A stretch of 13,648 nt of DNA from NCBI RefSeq assembly GCF_050699915.1, contig NZ_JBOHGA010000176.1, positions 1 to 13,648 on the forward strand. Direction: 5' to 3'. Under the pieces are notes generated by a model. It made no database searches. It was not told the origin of the DNA and saw only the letters and a list, made by a program, of their open reading frames with translations. The DNA comes from Actinophytocola sp050699915 (lineage in GTDB: Bacteria; Actinomycetota; Actinomycetes; Mycobacteriales; Pseudonocardiaceae). Position 1 is the stretch's first letter; the number at the start of each line of letters is the position of its first letter. The position numbers were made by a program, and so were the translations under genes. Shown in pieces: positions 12,083 through 13,648 of this stretch.

Positions 12083-12985
12083 ATGGACCGGCTCGTCGCG
12101 GCCATCGACGTCGGCGGCACCTCGATCAAGGCCGCGCTGGTCGCCGAGGACCTGCGCGTCGTGCACACCCACCGCACCCCGACCCGCCGGGTGGCGCGCA
12201 GCGTAGACGTCGGGCAGATCGCCGAGCTCATCGACGAGCTGCGGGCAACCGCCGGGGAGGCCACCGTCTGCGGGGTCGGCGTGGCCGCACCGGGGATCAT
12301 CGACGAGGAGCGGGGCGTCGCGCGGGCCGCGGTCAACCTCGGCTGGCGGGAGCTGCCGCTGCGCTCGCTGTTGAGCGAGTCGGCCGGCATGCCGGTGGCG
12401 CTGGGCCACGACGTGCGCACCGGTGGGCTCGCCGAGTTCACCGTCGGCGCGGCGACCGGGGTGCGCAACGCGATGTTCATGCCGATCGGCACCGGCATCG
12501 CGGCCGCCGTGCTCGTCGACGGCCACCGGCTGGACGCGGACGGCTACGCCGGCGAGATCGGCCACATCGTCGTCGATCCACAAGGGACGGTCTGCGGCTG
12601 CGGGATCCGCGGCTGCCTGGAGACCGTCGCGTCGGCCATGCACATCGCCCGCCGCTATGCCGAGGCGAGCGGGAAGCCGGTGACCCGGGCGGCGGACGTG
12701 GCCGAGGCCGTGCTCGCCGGCGACCCGGACGCCGCGGCCGTGTGGGACCGGGCGATCGAAGGACTCGCCGCCGCGCTGACGACCGCGAGCACGCTGTTCG
12801 CTCCGGAGATCGTCGCGATCGGCGGCGGCCTCGCGGAGTCCGGCGACACGCTGCTCGCCCCGCTGCGCGCGGCGCTCGTCGGCCGGATGACCTTCCAGCG
12901 GGTGCCCAAGATCGTGCCCGCCTCGCTCGGCGACAACGCCGGCTGCATCGGCTCGGCGATCATGGCCTGGCGCGCGGTGGCGTGA
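12083..12985 (+). CDS. ROK-family sugar kinase, 300 aa
   Basis: This is an ATP-dependent sugar kinase of the ROK family (glucokinase, N-acetylglucosamine/N-acetylmannosamine kinase and relatives). The phosphate-binding motif AIDVGGTSIKAALV (7-20) and the zinc/ROK signature GEIGH (157-161) then CGCGIRGCLE (171-180) are complete, with zinc ligands His161, Cys171, Cys173 and Cys178. The catalytic Asp110 sits in GHDVRTGGLAE instead of the commoner DxNxAxxxE wording. GGGLAESGD near residues 252-260 is the second adenosine-side loop. The start ATG has a GAAGGA ribosome site. It is divergent from the DeoR regulator and 4 bp upstream of a PfkB kinase, so it probably phosphorylates the sugar that the second kinase, or an enzyme downstream, processes. 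The exact sugar is not determinable. Confidence 0.93.
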   Translation: MDRLVAAIDVGGTSIKAALVAEDLRVVHTHRTPTRRVARSVDVGQIAELIDELRATAGEATVCGVGVAAPGIIDEERGVARAAVNLGWRELPLRSLLSESAGMPVALGHDVRTGGLAEFTVGAATGVRNAMFMPIGTGIAAAVLVDGHRLDADGYAGEIGHIVVDPQGTVCGCGIRGCLETVASAMHIARRYAEASGKPVTRAADVAEAVLAGDPDAAAVWDRAIEGLAAALTTASTLFAPEIVAIGGGLAESGDTLLAPLRAALVGRMTFQRVPKIVPASLGDNAGCIGSAIMAWRAVA

Positions 12986-12989
12986 GCGG

Positions 12990-13648
12990 GTGATCCTGAC
13001 CGTCACGCTCAACGCGGCCCTCGACGTCACCTACCACGTGCCCACGCTGGTGCCGGGCGGCGCGCACCGGGTCGAGCCGACCGGCGCGCGGGCCGGCGGC
13101 AAAGGCGTCAACGTGGCCCGGGTGCTGTACACGCTCGGCCACGACCCGCTGGTCACCGGGTTCGCCGGCGGCGACACCGGCCGGGAGATCCGAGCCGACC
13201 TGGCCGCTGCCGGCATCCGCGAGGCGCTCGTCGAGCCGTCGGCGCCCGCCCGCCGAACCGTCACCGTCGTGTCCACATCGGATGGTGCGGCGACGGCGTT
13301 CAACGAGCCCGGTCCCCGACTGTCCATCGAGGACTGGGCGTGGTTCGCCGGTCGCTTCCACGAGCTCGCCGCCCGTGCGGACGTGGTCGTGCTGTCCGGC
13401 AGCCTGCCGCCCGGCCTGCCCGACCACGCCTACGCGCAGCTGGTCGGCGCGACCGCGACACCGACGATCCTGGACGCCTCCGGCGGACCCCTGCTCGAGG
13501 GTGTCGCCGCGCGCCCGCGGGTGATCAAGCCCAACGCCGACGAGCTGGCCGTCACCGGCCTCGCCGACCCGCTCGCCGCGGCGCGGGAGCTGCGGTCCCG
13601 AGGCGCCGGCGCGGTGGTCGCCTCCCTCGGCGCCGACGGCCTGGTAGC
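12990..13648 (+). CDS. PfkB / 1-phosphofructokinase-type kinase, N-terminal 219 codons (3' end outside window)
   Basis: A continuous frame opens with GTG at 12990, 4 bp after the ROK stop, and runs past the window edge. The start MILTVTLNAALD, the PfkB signature AGGKGVNVAR (35-44), SGSLPPGLP near 136-144, IKPNADEL near 176-183 and the start of the ATP-loop SLGADG near 212-217 are all typical of the FruK/LacC branch, which phosphorylates fructose-1-phosphate or tagatose-6-phosphate. The missing C-terminus should hold the catalytic GxGD motif. Behind a DeoR regulator and ROK kinase it fits a tagatose or amino-sugar catabolic operon, with an aldolase expected further downstream. FruK and LacC cannot be told apart here. 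Confidence 0.9.
   Translation, partial: MILTVTLNAALDVTYHVPTLVPGGAHRVEPTGARAGGKGVNVARVLYTLGHDPLVTGFAGGDTGREIRADLAAAGIREALVEPSAPARRTVTVVSTSDGAATAFNEPGPRLSIEDWAWFAGRFHELAARADVVVLSGSLPPGLPDHAYAQLVGATATPTILDASGGPLLEGVAARPRVIKPNADELAVTGLADPLAAARELRSRGAGAVVASLGADGLV

Noticed and set aside
12043..12084. ATG at 12084 as start of the DeoR gene
   Set aside because: It would add 14 residues not typical of the family and overlap the divergent kinase start; the GTG at 12042 has the standard N-terminus and a correctly spaced -10.

Overview
The window is very GC-rich, with tightly packed genes, GTG starts, start/stop overlaps and several apparently leaderless promoters. This points to an actinomycete. The mycobacterial-type MaoC hydratase, the DUF3516-type helicase and the phosphoribosyltransferase-hydrolase fusion make a Pseudonocardiales/Mycobacteriales relative such as Amycolatopsis likely. 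That placement is inferred; no ribosomal marker is present. All protein names rest on motifs read by eye, not on database searches.

Left part (1-6865): the C-terminal end of an FHA-domain signalling protein, then a Ski2-like DEAD/DEAH helicase on the plus strand. The helicase converges on, and overlaps by 23 bp, a minus-strand phosphoribosyltransferase fused to an alpha/beta hydrolase. Divergent from that fusion is a 47-codon Cys-rich gene with a near-ideal promoter placed for a leaderless mRNA; it converges on a minus-strand pair nudC -> SAM methyltransferase. A stand-alone XdhC-type Rossmann protein diverges from nudC across only 18 bp.

Middle part (6866-11147): a single plus-strand acyl-CoA operon of SDR dehydrogenase, MaoC hydratase, two acyl-CoA dehydrogenases and a TetR regulator. 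Its promoter (-35 TTGCCG, -10 TAGCTT) is followed at once by a 16-bp palindrome that fits a TetR operator. The genes together supply the dehydrogenation, hydration and hydroxyacyl-oxidation steps of beta-oxidation. The SDR and MaoC resemble the two halves of peroxisomal multifunctional enzyme 2, so the route should run through (R)-3-hydroxyacyl-CoA. The second acyl-CoA dehydrogenase lacks the usual catalytic Glu and the canonical FAD motif, so it is probably the partner subunit of a heteromer. No thiolase or acyl-CoA ligase is visible.

Right part (11257-13648): a DeoR-family sugar regulator diverges across 40 bp from a ROK sugar kinase and a PfkB/1-phosphofructokinase-type kinase cut off by the window edge. 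This looks like the start of an amino-sugar or tagatose/fructose-phosphate catabolic operon under local DeoR control.

I saw no tRNA, rRNA, CRISPR array, insertion sequence or phage gene. No gene-free stretch exceeds 300 bp. Most of the window reads as chromosomal housekeeping and catabolic DNA; the most unusual points are the catalytically split acyl-CoA dehydrogenase pair in an (R)-specific operon and the leaderless Cys-rich mini-protein.
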